Shown in pieces: positions 1 through 8,788 of a stretch of DNA of 64,000 nucleotides. The first letter of the stretch is position 1, and each line of letters opens with the position of its first letter. A model generated the notes under the pieces. That model saw only the letters and a list, made by a program, of their open reading frames with translations. It was not told where the DNA came from and did no database searches. Source of the DNA: Chloroflexota bacterium (GTDB lineage Bacteria; Chloroflexota; Anaerolineae; Aggregatilineales; Phototrophicaceae); assembly GCA_011523735.1 (NCBI GenBank), contig WTGB01000085.1:29276-93275 (forward strand). The letters are read 5' to 3'. The position numbers and the translations under genes were made by a program.

Positions 1-1514
1 ATGGACGTTTGACGCGGGAGGAAGCGGCGGGCGCCTTTGCCGAGCAGCTTTGCGCGCTGCTTGACAGCGGCGTTGATCTCATCGTGTTTGAGACTTTCAG
101 CGAACACAGAGAATTGCTTCTCGCGATCAAGGTCTTGCGGGACTTGAATCCCGACTTGCCCATCATTGCGCAGGCGACATTCTATCATGAGAACCTGAGC
201 TACGGCGGTCATCCGCCAGCGCGAGTCGCCAACGATCTCCACAAAGCCGGGGTCGATGTCATCGGCGTCAACTGCGGCAGCGGACCAGCCGGCATCGCTG
301 AGGTGCTGCGGCAGATGTGCTTTGCCGTGCCCGATGCCCTATTCTCCGCCATGCCCAACGCCGGTTTCCCCGAGGTTGTAGGCGGCCGCATCCTCTTTCC
401 CGCCACCGCCGAGTATTTCGCTGACTGCGCGACGACATTCGTCAACATCGGCGCCACCGTGATCGGCGGCTGCTGCGGTACGGGACCCGAGCACATCGCC
501 GCCATGCGCGCCGCTCTGGACCAGCCATCGACTGACTTTGTCGATCTGCATATCGGCGAAATCGACATAGAGCATGAATCCCACGAGCCACACCATCCGA
601 CTGAACTGTCCGAGCGCCTCCACAGCGGGCAGTTCACCGTGACAGTGGAGATGGCGCCCCTGCGCAGTTACCGCACGGACACGCTCTTAAAAGCGGCGAG
701 ACGATTGCGGGCGGCCGGCGCTGACCTGATCAACGTGGCTGACACCCCGGCCGCTCGCATGAAAATGAGCGCATGGGCCGTCGCCCACCTGCTGCAATCC
801 CAGCTCGGCATCGAGACGATCCTGCACTTCCCCACGCGCGGACGCAATATGCTGCGGGTGCAAGGCGACTTGCTCGCCTCACATGCCTTGGGCTTGCGCA
901 ACCTCTTTGTTGTCATGGGGGATCCTACGCGGATTGGCGATTTCCCCGATGCCAGCGATGTCAATGATGTCGCGCCCTCCCGTCTGATTGGCGTCATCAA
1001 GCAGGGGATGAACCAAGGCGTCGATATGGCCGGGCACAGCATCGGCATGCCCAGCAGCTTCACTGTCGGCTGCGCTCTCAACATGGGCGCCGAGGATCTC
1101 GACCGTGAAATCCGCGTGTTGCGCAAGAAGATGCGCGCTGGCGCCGACTTCGCCTTGGGTCAAGCCATCTTCGAGCCCGAGCGTATTCGACGCTTTCAGC
1201 AACGCTATGAGGAAACGGCCGGACAAGCCTTTGATTTGCCGGTCCTCATGGCGGTCATGCCCCTGCACAGCCATCGGCAGGCACGCTTCCTGAACAATGA
1301 AGTGCCGGGCATTTCTATTCCCGCGTCCATCATGGAACGGATCGCCTCCGCCCCCAATGCGCGTGAAACCGGGATGCGCATCGCCCAGGAATTGCTTGAT
1401 CAGATGGCGGACTTGATTCAAGGCGCCTACATCATCCCCGCTGGCGATTATGACCTGGCGGCGGAAGTAGTGGCTTATACAAAGTCGACGCTGGGCCAAA
1501 GCGACGCCGCTTGA
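1..1514 (+). CDS. Bifunctional homocysteine S-methyltransferase / methylenetetrahydrofolate reductase, 5'-truncated
   Basis: This is a fusion enzyme of the B. subtilis YitJ type. The N-terminal part moves a methyl group to homocysteine. The C-terminal part (from about ORF residue 205) is a flavin TIM-barrel methylenetetrahydrofolate reductase. The zinc ligands of the first domain are visible as GVNCGSGP (about residue 83) and GGCCGTGPEH (about 153). The reading frame is open to the left edge, so the TTG at base 9 chosen by the ORF track is not the real start; roughly the first hundred residues lie outside the window, including the GAMGT-type substrate loop. The gene ends at TGA 1512-1514. It links to metH and metG further along as part of methionine and one-carbon metabolism. 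The identity is firm; which folate or other methyl donor it prefers cannot be read from the sequence. Confidence 0.92.
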   Translation, partial: GRLTREEAAGAFAEQLCALLDSGVDLIVFETFSEHRELLLAIKVLRDLNPDLPIIAQATFYHENLSYGGHPPARVANDLHKAGVDVIGVNCGSGPAGIAEVLRQMCFAVPDALFSAMPNAGFPEVVGGRILFPATAEYFADCATTFVNIGATVIGGCCGTGPEHIAAMRAALDQPSTDFVDLHIGEIDIEHESHEPHHPTELSERLHSGQFTVTVEMAPLRSYRTDTLLKAARRLRAAGADLINVADTPAARMKMSAWAVAHLLQSQLGIETILHFPTRGRNMLRVQGDLLASHALGLRNLFVVMGDPTRIGDFPDASDVNDVAPSRLIGVIKQGMNQGVDMAGHSIGMPSSFTVGCALNMGAEDLDREIRVLRKKMRAGADFALGQAIFEPERIRRFQQRYEETAGQAFDLPVLMAVMPLHSHRQARFLNNEVPGISIPASIMERIASAPNARETGMRIAQELLDQMADLIQGAYIIPAGDYDLAAEVVAYTKSTLGQSDAA

Positions 1515-1580
1515 GCTTGGCAGCCGCCACGCCTGCACAGCTATTATCCGCGCTTGCCCGAGCGGGACGGGAGAGACATT

Positions 1581-2324
1581 ATGTCCGGAATTGGCAGCAT
1601 TAACCTCAATATAGTGGTTGTCGATAGCGACTTCTATGCCCGCAACGCTATCAACGCCTACCTCGCTTGGGATCGGCGGACGCGCGTAATCTGTAAAACG
1701 GCGCGCTTGGCTGACTTCTGGCAGGCGCTTGATGAGCGGCGGCTCAAGGATCGCCCCGATGCCGTCATACTTGACGCCAAACAGCTTGGCGGCGCAGTCC
1801 CTCTGGCCGCGGCGATCGAGCGTCTGCGCGAGCGCTTCAACGATATCAGGGTTGTCTGTCTGGCGCCCTTCCCTGACCTTGACGATCTGTATGCGGCGAC
1901 CGAGGCGGGGGCAAAAGCTTATCTGCTCAAGCCGGATACCCGCATTCACATCGCCTGGGCGATATGCCACGCTTACTGTCTGGCAGATGCTGATATTCTC
2001 ATTAGTGCCGGCGTCGTTGGCGAAGCGCGCAAGCTCTCGCACCGGCGGCTGAATCGGGCGAAGCAGCTGGCGCTGCCGAGAGAATATGCGGGACTGACGC
2101 GGCGCATGCGTCAAGCGATCGAACTCGTCGCCATTGAAGGGATATCGCATAAACTTGCCGCGCATGAAATGGATATCGAAGTCAACACCGTCCGCGATTA
2201 CGTGAAGACGGCGTATAGCGTACTGGAATCATATCATGACGACGCCGGCGACTACCCGGACGACATGTCTGCCCAGGAAGTCGCCTTCATGCGCATCACC
2301 GCGCTTGATATACCAGACTGCTAG
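1581..2324 (+). CDS. Orphan response regulator with receiver and C-terminal HTH
   Basis: This is a cytoplasmic DNA-binding regulator of about 247 residues. An N-terminal receiver-like domain (about 1-125) has an acidic pair in strand 1 (VVVDSD), a candidate phosphoacceptor in strand 3 (AVILDAK) and the conserved lysine in LLKPD. The C-terminal part (about 165-220) has a LuxR-like recognition segment (HKLAAHEMDIEVNTVRDYV), though it diverges from the usual NarL/FixJ consensus. I chose ATG 1581 because GGGAGAG lies a few bases upstream, whereas the ORF-track TTG at 1554 has no such site. No histidine kinase lies nearby, so the signal and targets are unknown. The region between strands 4 and 5 lacks the usual Ser/Thr switch residue, so phosphorylation control is uncertain. 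Confidence 0.75.
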   Translation: MSGIGSINLNIVVVDSDFYARNAINAYLAWDRRTRVICKTARLADFWQALDERRLKDRPDAVILDAKQLGGAVPLAAAIERLRERFNDIRVVCLAPFPDLDDLYAATEAGAKAYLLKPDTRIHIAWAICHAYCLADADILISAGVVGEARKLSHRRLNRAKQLALPREYAGLTRRMRQAIELVAIEGISHKLAAHEMDIEVNTVRDYVKTAYSVLESYHDDAGDYPDDMSAQEVAFMRITALDIPDC

Positions 2325-2336
2325 GGGCGCGACCGC

Positions 2337-3362
2337 TTAGCTGATCAGCGCGTCAGTTTCTGAGGTATCTTCGTCTTCCGACTGCATTTCCCGCCTTTTG
2401 CGCACCGCCTTCATCGCCTGCGTCCGCGTTAGCAGCACCGTCTGGTCGCCCTCGTTGTCAAGCGCTTCCGGCACCTGGACATGTTCATCTTCCAGGTAGG
2501 ATTTGATGGCGCCGCTGAAGGATTTTACCGGCGCGTCGTCCCCGTACTGATGCCGCAGGTCAAGCAGATTCAGCATCAGCCAAAGGAAAAGATCGCCCTC
2601 GGTCCGCGGCGTCTTCCTGCCCTTGGCCAACTCCAAGACCTTGTACTTGCGGATCAGGTCGATAGCGGGCTTGTAGATCGTGTGATACCAATCCGCTGTA
2701 GCTTCTTCGGTCGTCAGCGCATGACCCTCGAGCTTCTCCATCACGCGCTCGTGCAGGAAGATATGCCCCATCAATTCATGATAGCGGGTTGGCACCGTCA
2801 ATTCGATCGATTCGTGATCGGGCACGGCACGGGATAAGCTAGTCTCGTCCAGGAAGTTGGCGTAGGCTTCCGCCGCTTCCAGCTCCTGTTCGCTCATATT
2901 CGGGCGCAGCGGCACCGTCGTCGGCAGTTCAACGACATGCGCCAGGATTGACTTGGCGTCCAACTCCCGCGCTACCGAAACTCGATGATTGCCATCGCGC
3001 ACAAAATAGGCATCGCCGACCTTGTATAACTCGATGGGCGGCGGACCCTCCATGCTGTTCGCCAAGGCATAGACCCGGCTCCAGCGGTCTTTCATATTGG
3101 CTTTCTTCGGCAGGAAAGTCGCGGTGAAATCTTTGTAACGTCCCACGCTGCCAACGATGTGATCCAGCGGGACATCTACAACGCCGCGGTAAAGCTCCTC
3201 GTGCAAGTGCAACCGGCTGCGAATCTCGTCAAAGTTCATCAACTCCTTATGCCGGCCGGTGAGATGACTCAAGACCTCCTGCCAGAAGACCTTGGTCTGG
3301 ATGGATTGAAACTTGTTCTTGCCTTGTTCGTAGTGGCTGCGGAAGTTTATGTCGTTTGCCAT
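2337..3362 (-). CDS. ParB/Srx-fold domain protein of unknown function
   Basis: A 341-residue soluble protein. Residues about 60-140 carry the ParB/sulfiredoxin-like signature: a VPLDHIVGSV strand, then a YFVRDGNHRVSVAR motif typical of the nucleotide-binding ParB-N fold. The rest is helical and charged, ending in a Lys/Arg then Asp/Glu-rich tail. Start ATG 3362 is preceded by GGAGG about 12 nt upstream. The gene is convergent with the response regulator and divergent from the methyltransferase. It is not a chromosome-partition ParB: no HTH domain and no parA nearby. Some ParB-fold proteins bind CTP or ATP and some act as nucleases or kinases; nothing here decides between these. Confidence 0.55.
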   Translation of the reverse strand: MANDINFRSHYEQGKNKFQSIQTKVFWQEVLSHLTGRHKELMNFDEIRSRLHLHEELYRGVVDVPLDHIVGSVGRYKDFTATFLPKKANMKDRWSRVYALANSMEGPPPIELYKVGDAYFVRDGNHRVSVARELDAKSILAHVVELPTTVPLRPNMSEQELEAAEAYANFLDETSLSRAVPDHESIELTVPTRYHELMGHIFLHERVMEKLEGHALTTEEATADWYHTIYKPAIDLIRKYKVLELAKGRKTPRTEGDLFLWLMLNLLDLRHQYGDDAPVKSFSGAIKSYLEDEHVQVPEALDNEGDQTVLLTRTQAMKAVRKRREMQSEDEDTSETDALIS

Positions 3363-3629
3363 TGTTCTATCTATTCGCCTCCCTAAACACGGGCAACTCG
3401 ATCAGTCAACATTTTATTTCGAGGCGATTGCATTCTGGCAAAACTGTTGACATCTACTCACACTATAACATATCAGGCGCCGCGCGGTAAAATTGCTCTT
3501 CGGTGCAGCATAGCGCGACCTAATGAACAACTCATCCTCGTTGCCATGCCTATGACGCCGAATCGCGACCTGTTCTTACGCAAAGTCGGGGCAGTCATAC
3601 GCGGCTCTTATGCGAGGCGGAAATCGTCG

Positions 3630-4352
3630 ATGGACGAGGCAACGCAACGACATCTGAACGCGATCAATCGCGACTTTTATCGGGTAACAGCCGCTGAATT
3701 TGACGCGACGCGCCAGAGAGCTTGGGCTGGTTGGGAGCGGATGCTGACCGCTGTTGACTTGCCGGTCGCCTCTGCCCTGGATATCGGCTGCGGCAACGGG
3801 CGATTCGCGCGCTTCCTCGCCGCCCGACAGCAGCGAGACTTCGCCTACTATGGCATCGATAACTGCACCGAACTGCTCGCTGCCGCCCGCCGCCAACTCG
3901 CCGACCTGTCACATGCGCAAATCAAGCTGATCGAGCGGGACGTGATAGTCGACGGGCTGGCCGGTCCATCAGCGCAGCTTGTTGTGCTTTTTGGGCTGTT
4001 GCATCATGTGCCGGGCGCGCGACATAGACTCGACCTGCTGCGCGCCGCGGCGCGATATGTCCTGCCTGGCGGCTTGCTCGTCTTTGCTGCCTGGCGCTTT
4101 TACGAGCAAGAGCGTTTCCGCCAGCGTATCTTGCCTTGGGATTCAGGAATCGTGGTGGAGAAACACGATTACTTGCTGGATTGGCGGCGGGGCGAACGCG
4201 CCCTGCGCTACTGTCATTACATTGATGACATCGAACATGTCCAACTCATTGAGGCGACTGGGCTAAGCGTCATTGACGATTACCGCGCCGATGGCGCCGC
4301 GGGCGACCTCAACCGCTATACTGTATTGAGGAAGACAGCGGAGCGAGCATAA
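3630..4352 (+). CDS. Class I SAM-dependent methyltransferase, Trm9/ABH8-like
   Basis: About 240 residues. The SAM-binding motif I is SALDIGCGNGRFARFL, followed by an acidic end of strand 2 (YGIDN) and a post-I segment RDVIVDGL. Motif IV reads VVLFGLLHHV, and the PGGLLVFAAW segment follows. The layout and wording (NxxFYxxxAxxFDxTR before motif I, LHHVPxxxxR after it) resemble the Trm9/ABH8 family, which modifies wobble uridines of tRNA. The substrate here is unproven because bacterial relatives are mostly uncharacterised. The ORF track starts at 3447, but the first 61 residues look like non-coding sequence. ATG 3630 has AGGCGG 9 nt upstream and begins exactly where the family similarity begins. 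An ATG at 3546 is a weaker alternative. Confidence 0.72.
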   Translation: MDEATQRHLNAINRDFYRVTAAEFDATRQRAWAGWERMLTAVDLPVASALDIGCGNGRFARFLAARQQRDFAYYGIDNCTELLAAARRQLADLSHAQIKLIERDVIVDGLAGPSAQLVVLFGLLHHVPGARHRLDLLRAAARYVLPGGLLVFAAWRFYEQERFRQRILPWDSGIVVEKHDYLLDWRRGERALRYCHYIDDIEHVQLIEATGLSVIDDYRADGAAGDLNRYTVLRKTAERA

Positions 4353-4375
4353 CCCGCCCCGCTTGCTGGATTCGG

Positions 4376-5563
4376 CTAACCGCAACTGCCCTTCTGCAAA
4401 ATGTAGGGCGCCGTCGCGTAGCGATTGTCGTTTTCGTTGGTCTCCGCGACTTCGTTGTTCACATCGGCGATCAGATTGATATGGTGCAATTCCTCGAAGT
4501 ACTGGTTCTGTGTGAGATGGCCCGAGAAAGTGCGAGTTTCCCCGGCCGCCAGGGGTGTTATGCCAATTCCCGTTGTTACTCGTCCCGCGCCGTCATGTCG
4601 GTTATCCCTCACCTCTACCAAGCTGCCTCTGGGGGTGGCGGCATTGCCATCGTTGATGACAGTCACCTGGATCTCATAGGCTTGGTTGCAGATCGCCGGG
4701 TGGGGAGAGATTTGGACGTGAGTAATGCGCAGGTTGGCTCCGCTGCTTGGCACGGGTATGGCTGTCGGCTGTGGGATCGGGGTCGGCGGCAGCGGCGGCG
4801 GGTTAATCCGCGGCAGGTTGCTGAGGTCGCCTTCCGCGCTCACGATATTCGGATGAATGAAGCCCCTCTGGCCGCCCTCCAATTCAATATAGAACCAGCC
4901 GGTTCCGAAGCTGCTTATGCCTTTGATCTGGGCTGTATTCCCTTCATGCAATCCGCCGATGATCCTATACAAGGTCGAATCGCCAGCGCGGACATTGCTG
5001 TTCACCAGGGCGGTGACGCGCGGCGATGTATCGGGAATGGCGGTTGGCTCCGGCATGGCAGTAGGCTCGATCACTTCCATCACCTGCTGCTCGGCGACGA
5101 AGGCCGGCGGATTGTTCTCGATGCGTATTGGGCTGACGCGGAAATAACTCGGCTCTTCCGCATCGGTGTTAATCTTCAGACGCAATTCGTATATTCCGTC
5201 GCACAGCCGCAGCGTCGCCAGATTCCAGGTACCCAGGATATCATCCGTGACCGGAGCAATCCGCGGCAAGGTCGCGGGGAGCCAGTCACTCGCGACTTCA
5301 CATTCTTCTTCCATCATCATGTCGGGGAAAAGCTGCCGATACTCAACGAAGAAATTGCGCATTCCCGCCAAGGTTACCGTTCCGCGAATATCGACGTTGT
5401 CGCGCAGGACATAAACTGGCGGCGGGAAACTGATGTTCGCCTCCTCATTAACCATCTCCGATTCCATCGGTTCGATGATATTGGCGCTGTCTTGCCCAAC
5501 CGCCAATGGCAAGAGCAACAGCAGTGTGAGGACGAGAAAAACAAACGTTGAACTTCGTTTCAT
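4376..5563 (-). CDS. Secreted protein with SH3-like and CARDB domains
   Basis: A 395-residue exported protein. ATG 5563 has AGGAGG in good position and starts directly with a signal peptide (KR then a Leu-rich stretch ending LAVGQ), so the 45 extra residues in the ORF track are not coding. Next come an Ig-like segment (about 40-170), a Pro-rich linker (EPTAMPEPTAIPDTSP), a bacterial SH3 domain (about 180-250, ALVNSNVRAGDSTLYRIIG to GFIHPNIV), a second Pro linker (PPPLPPTPIPQPT) and a C-terminal CARDB-type domain (about 285-390, with ETNENDNRY). It probably sits on the cell surface and binds wall polymers or other surface components. No enzyme motif is present. The Pro/Thr linker style recurs in other secreted proteins of this window. 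Confidence 0.8.
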   Translation of the reverse strand: MKRSSTFVFLVLTLLLLLPLAVGQDSANIIEPMESEMVNEEANISFPPPVYVLRDNVDIRGTVTLAGMRNFFVEYRQLFPDMMMEEECEVASDWLPATLPRIAPVTDDILGTWNLATLRLCDGIYELRLKINTDAEEPSYFRVSPIRIENNPPAFVAEQQVMEVIEPTAMPEPTAIPDTSPRVTALVNSNVRAGDSTLYRIIGGLHEGNTAQIKGISSFGTGWFYIELEGGQRGFIHPNIVSAEGDLSNLPRINPPPLPPTPIPQPTAIPVPSSGANLRITHVQISPHPAICNQAYEIQVTVINDGNAATPRGSLVEVRDNRHDGAGRVTTGIGITPLAAGETRTFSGHLTQNQYFEELHHINLIADVNNEVAETNENDNRYATAPYILQKGSCG

Positions 5564-5813
5564 TATATTGCCTCCTGAAGCATGTGCCACGTTGGCTCCT
5601 ACATTTCGAATCCCATGTGTACTTATAATATGCCAAAATGCTCTAATATGCTTGTCGTATTTGCATCGTCTCAACATGACTTCCCGGAAAAGCCACAAAA
5701 ACAGTGAAAGCTACACTACCGTATGGTTTGCCTTTCCAGTAGGCTCGGTAAATGCTCTGCCGCAGTCGCCCAGTCGCTGCTGAACTGTTGAACATCGTTA
5801 CCTGGTGTCGCTT

Positions 5814-6503
5814 ATGAACGCTCCTGTCATAGTCCAAGTGCGCGACTTGTTCAAGACCTACAACGAAGGCGATTTGGCTCTGCGCGTGTTCGACGGCCTC
5901 TGCCTCGATATCTTTGAGGGTGAGTTCTTCGCTTTGATCGGCGCCAGCGGCAGCGGCAAAAGTACGCTGCTCAACCTGCTGAGCGGCATAGACAAGCCCG
6001 ATCGCGGAAAGATCGTCATCGGCGGCACAAATATCACGGCGCTTGATGACAGACAGCAGACCCTGTACCGCCGCAACCATATCGGCATTGTCTTTCAGTT
6101 CTTCAATTTGATCCCCACGCTGACAGTGCTGGAGAATATCACCCTGCCTAAGGAGCTGGGCGGTTCCCGGTATAAAGCAGCCGAACCCCGCGCCCGCCTT
6201 TTGCTTGAGCAGGTTAGCTTGGCTGACCGCGCCGATGCCTTCCCAGACAAGCTAAGTGGGGGCGAGCAACAACGGGTCGCCATCGCCCGCGCTCTTTTGC
6301 ATGAACCCAAGCTGGTCTTCGCTGACGAACCCACCGGCAACCTCGACGACGATACCGGCGCCCAAGTGCTGGACATCTTGCTCCGCTTGACCTGCCACGC
6401 CGGCAAAACGCTGGTTATGGCGACGCACAGTATGGAAATTGTCAAATACGCCGATCGTGTCTGCCGCATCCAGGACGGGCAACTGCAAATTGATCCCTCG
6501 TGA
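5814..6503 (+). CDS. ABC transporter ATP-binding protein, LolD/MacB type
   Basis: A 229-residue nucleotide-binding subunit. Walker A is GASGSGKST (about 40), the Q-loop is in FQFFNLIPT, the signature is [15 protein letters not shown], Walker B is [12 protein letters not shown] and the H-loop is ATHS. The GNLDD form and overall length match the LolD/MacB/FtsE group, which pairs with FtsX-type permeases. No permease is adjacent; the only FtsX-like permease in the window lies at 42.4 kb, so pairing is possible but unproven. Start may be GTG 5805 or ATG 5814; neither has a strong ribosome-binding site. A weak -10-like TACACT lies upstream near 5714. Confidence 0.9.
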   Translation: MNAPVIVQVRDLFKTYNEGDLALRVFDGLCLDIFEGEFFALIGASGSGKSTLLNLLSGIDKPDRGKIVIGGTNITALDDRQQTLYRRNHIGIVFQFFNLIPTLTVLENITLPKELGGSRYKAAEPRARLLLEQVSLADRADAFPDKLSGGEQQRVAIARALLHEPKLVFADEPTGNLDDDTGAQVLDILLRLTCHAGKTLVMATHSMEIVKYADRVCRIQDGQLQIDPS

Positions 6504-6660
6504 CCTCCACTATCCCCCATCGCGCTAATTTGCATACATGTTGCTGTGGCTTTTGCGTCGATTTCCACGATACGCCATCGGATGAATTTGGCAAACCGGC
6601 GCTTTGCTGCGCTAGGACTTTGGCGCAATTCGCGGTAATATAGATGGGATAGGCAGTAGC

Positions 6661-6688
6661 TTGAAGAAGATTTCGCCTTCTGTATACT
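6661..6688 (+). promoter_or_regulatory. Promoter of the HEAT-repeat gene
   Basis: TTGAAG at 6661-6666 and TATACT at 6683-6688 are separated by 16 bases, close to the sigma-70 consensus. The predicted transcript would carry about 55 nt of leader before ATG 6751. Confidence 0.5.
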
Positions 6689-6750
6689 GGCTGGAATTAT
6701 GGACAGCAATCATGCCGGCATGACCCTTTATAGGTGAAAGGCAGAGGCCA

Positions 6751-7191
6751 ATGACCGACCAGTCGCTGGATAAAAAAGTTAAGTTCATCCTCTCCGAATT
6801 GCGCGATGTCAACAAGGATCGCCGGCGTACCGCAGTCATGAAGTTGGGCATGGTCGGTGGCGACCAGGCAGTCCGCACCCTTATCAGCATTGTGGATAAC
6901 AGCCAGGAAGACCTTATTGTGCGCGGCCGGGCAGCGCTAATGCTTGGCAAGTTGAAAGACGACCGCGCCGTGCCTCATTTGATTCGCGCTCTTGACGCCC
7001 CCGGTTTCCTCACCCCATATCATGCCGCGCAAGCTCTGGGCAAAATTGGCGATCCGCGCGCTGTGGACGCTTTGATTGACTTTGCCGACAGCAGCCGTAA
7101 CAAAACCCGCGCTGCCGCGATGCAGGCATTGCGGGACTTGGGTTACGACACGGAGGCGTCCGCGTTCGCCGATCCACAGCCACCGATTTAG
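6751..7191 (+). CDS. Small HEAT-repeat (PBS-lyase type) protein
   Basis: A 146-residue all-helical protein with about three HEAT/PBS-lyase repeats: RRRTAVMKLGMVGGDQAVRTLI, VRGRAALMLGKLKDDRAVPHLI and YHAAQALGKIGDPRAVDALI, followed by a partial repeat. Such repeats make a curved scaffold for protein contacts. In cyanobacteria related sequences are phycobilin lyases, but there are no phycobiliprotein genes here, so a general scaffold role is more likely. It is monocistronic with its own promoter and is followed by an intergenic inverted repeat (TCGGGA...TCCCGA, 7221-7239) that may end transcription. Confidence 0.75.
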   Translation: MTDQSLDKKVKFILSELRDVNKDRRRTAVMKLGMVGGDQAVRTLISIVDNSQEDLIVRGRAALMLGKLKDDRAVPHLIRALDAPGFLTPYHAAQALGKIGDPRAVDALIDFADSSRNKTRAAAMQALRDLGYDTEASAFADPQPPI

Positions 7192-7294
7192 GCTCTTACA
7201 TCGTGCTCCAGGGATCATGGTCGGGACTTTAGCTCCCGATCTGACAAATACCTCGTGCAGTTATGCGCAGTGTGGGCGGTCTCAAGCGGTGTCT

Positions 7295-7302
7295 GCTATA
7301 GT
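7295..7302 (+). promoter_or_regulatory. Extended -10 promoter of the thiolase gene
   Basis: TGCTATAGT is an extended -10 element (TGn plus hexamer). Transcription should begin near base 7309, giving a leader of only about 23 nt that just includes the GGAGGAG ribosome-binding site before ATG 7332. No good -35 is seen, as expected for extended -10 promoters. Confidence 0.5.
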
Positions 7303-7331
7303 CCCCCCATGTTTGTGGAGGAGCAAATCTC

Positions 7332-8495
7332 ATGGATGAGATCGTTATCGTTGATGCCATCCGCACACCGCTGGGCAAACGCGGGGGCTGGCTGCGCGAG
7401 TTGCATCCGGTCAAGCTCGGCTCGCATGTGGTTAAGGCATTGCTCGAACGCAACTCGCTGGATAGGCGCGGCGTTGATCATGTGATATTCGGTTGCGTCA
7501 GCCAAGTCGCCGAACAGACGATGAACATCGCCCGCAATGTCGTCCTCGATGCCGAATTGCCAATTGAAGTGCCAGCGACCACGGTCGATTTTCAATGCGG
7601 CAGCAGCCAGCAAGCGATACATCTAGCGGCGGCTATGGTTGCCTCAGCGCAGGCCGACTTGGTTATCGCCGGCGGCGTGGAAAGCATGACCCGAGTGCCG
7701 ATGGGCTCCAGTCTTGGCGACAGCGGTGCCTTGCCATTCACTGACAACATCATGGAAGCCTACAACATGATCCCGCAAGGCATCGCCTCAGACGAGATCG
7801 CGGCGAAGTGGGGCATCACGCGGGCGGCTATGGATGAGCTTGGCTTGGAGAGCCATCGCCGCGCCTGGCAGGCAACCCAAGCTGGCCTCCTGCGGCGAGA
7901 AATCACGCCCATAGAAGGCCTTGACGAAGACGGCAATCTCTTCATGGTTGAGCGCGATCAAGGCATTCGCCCAAACAGCACGATGGAAAAAATGGCGGCG
8001 CTGGAGCCGGTCTTCACCCCTGCCGGCGTGACCACCGCCGGGAACAGCAGCCAAATCAGCGATGGCGCCGCAGCCATGTTAGTCACCACTGCTCATAAGG
8101 CGCAGCAACTAGGCTTGTCGCCCCGGGCGCGCATCGTCAACGTTGTCACTGTCGGCAGCGATCCGCATCTTATGCTGACCGGTCCGATCGCCGCCACAGA
8201 AAAGGTCCTGCTCCGCGCGGGTCTTGCTATGGAAGATATCGATGTATTCGAAGTCAACGAAGCTTTTGCCTCAGTGCCGCGGATATGGGAAAAAGATACC
8301 GGCGGCGATCTGGTGAAAGTGAATATCCATGGTGGTGCGATTGCGCTGGGGCATCCGCTGGGCGGCTCCGGGGCGCGCTTGATGACGGCGCTGGTCAACG
8401 CGCTGGAAACAACCGGCGGCCGATATGGCTTGCAGACGATGTGCTGCGGCGGGGGCATGGCGACCGCGACGATCATCGAGCGGATCGACAGCTGA
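7332..8495 (+). CDS. Thiolase (acetyl-CoA acyltransferase)
   Basis: A 387-residue thiolase, the usual family length. The acylated cysteine lies in VDFQCGSSQQAIH (about residue 89). The catalytic histidine lies in GGAIALGHPLGGSGAR and the second cysteine in TMCCGGG near the C-terminus. The NEAFA motif is also present. It either condenses two acetyl-CoA or cleaves 3-ketoacyl-CoA; the family alone does not tell direction. No other beta-oxidation or polyhydroxyalkanoate gene is adjacent, so its pathway stays open. Start ATG 7332 follows a strong GGAGGAG site. Confidence 0.93.
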   Translation: MDEIVIVDAIRTPLGKRGGWLRELHPVKLGSHVVKALLERNSLDRRGVDHVIFGCVSQVAEQTMNIARNVVLDAELPIEVPATTVDFQCGSSQQAIHLAAAMVASAQADLVIAGGVESMTRVPMGSSLGDSGALPFTDNIMEAYNMIPQGIASDEIAAKWGITRAAMDELGLESHRRAWQATQAGLLRREITPIEGLDEDGNLFMVERDQGIRPNSTMEKMAALEPVFTPAGVTTAGNSSQISDGAAAMLVTTAHKAQQLGLSPRARIVNVVTVGSDPHLMLTGPIAATEKVLLRAGLAMEDIDVFEVNEAFASVPRIWEKDTGGDLVKVNIHGGAIALGHPLGGSGARLMTALVNALETTGGRYGLQTMCCGGGMATATIIERIDS

Positions 8496-8788
8496 TCGGC
8501 TCCGGACCGACACTGTTAAAGATTGACGTATCGCGCGCTCCGAGTACCGCTTGACCGCGCCTTATCTCCTCGGCAAAAAAGAGACGCCCTCCGCGAAAGG
8601 GGGAGACGCGGAAGACATCTCGATTGTACAGGGTGCGGCGGCTGTGTTGCTTCAATGTGAGATGAAGAGTTTTCAGCGGTTTCACGATGACGGCTGCCGC
8701 GCCACTATGGTCTCATTCTTTGTCAAATAAATTAACAAAGTCTAACAAGTAAGTCAAAATAGGATTTGAAAAATTAACGAGAACCAAC
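8496..8788. other. Intergenic region, no supported gene
   Basis: The 293 bases between the convergent thiolase and TPR genes hold no convincing gene. The 70-residue minus ORF at 8473-8685 overlaps the thiolase end and has no ribosome-binding site. The right half is notably AT-rich (near 8720-8785), which is a common feature of gene ends. I see no clear hairpin with a T tract. Confidence 0.4.

Noticed and set aside
879-2165. 428-residue minus-strand ORF
   Set aside because: Antisense to the methyltransferase/MTHFR fusion and the response regulator and without a ribosome-binding site.
4481-5551. 356-residue plus-strand ORF
   Set aside because: Antisense to the secreted SH3/CARDB protein, which has a signal peptide and ribosome-binding site; the plus ORF has neither.
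5580-5640. tRNA based on a TTTCGAATCC T-loop-like motif
   Set aside because: No flanking stems or anticodon arm can be built around it.
8473-8685. 70-residue minus-strand ORF as a gene
   Set aside because: Overlaps the thiolase 3' end, has no ribosome-binding site and no recognisable domain.
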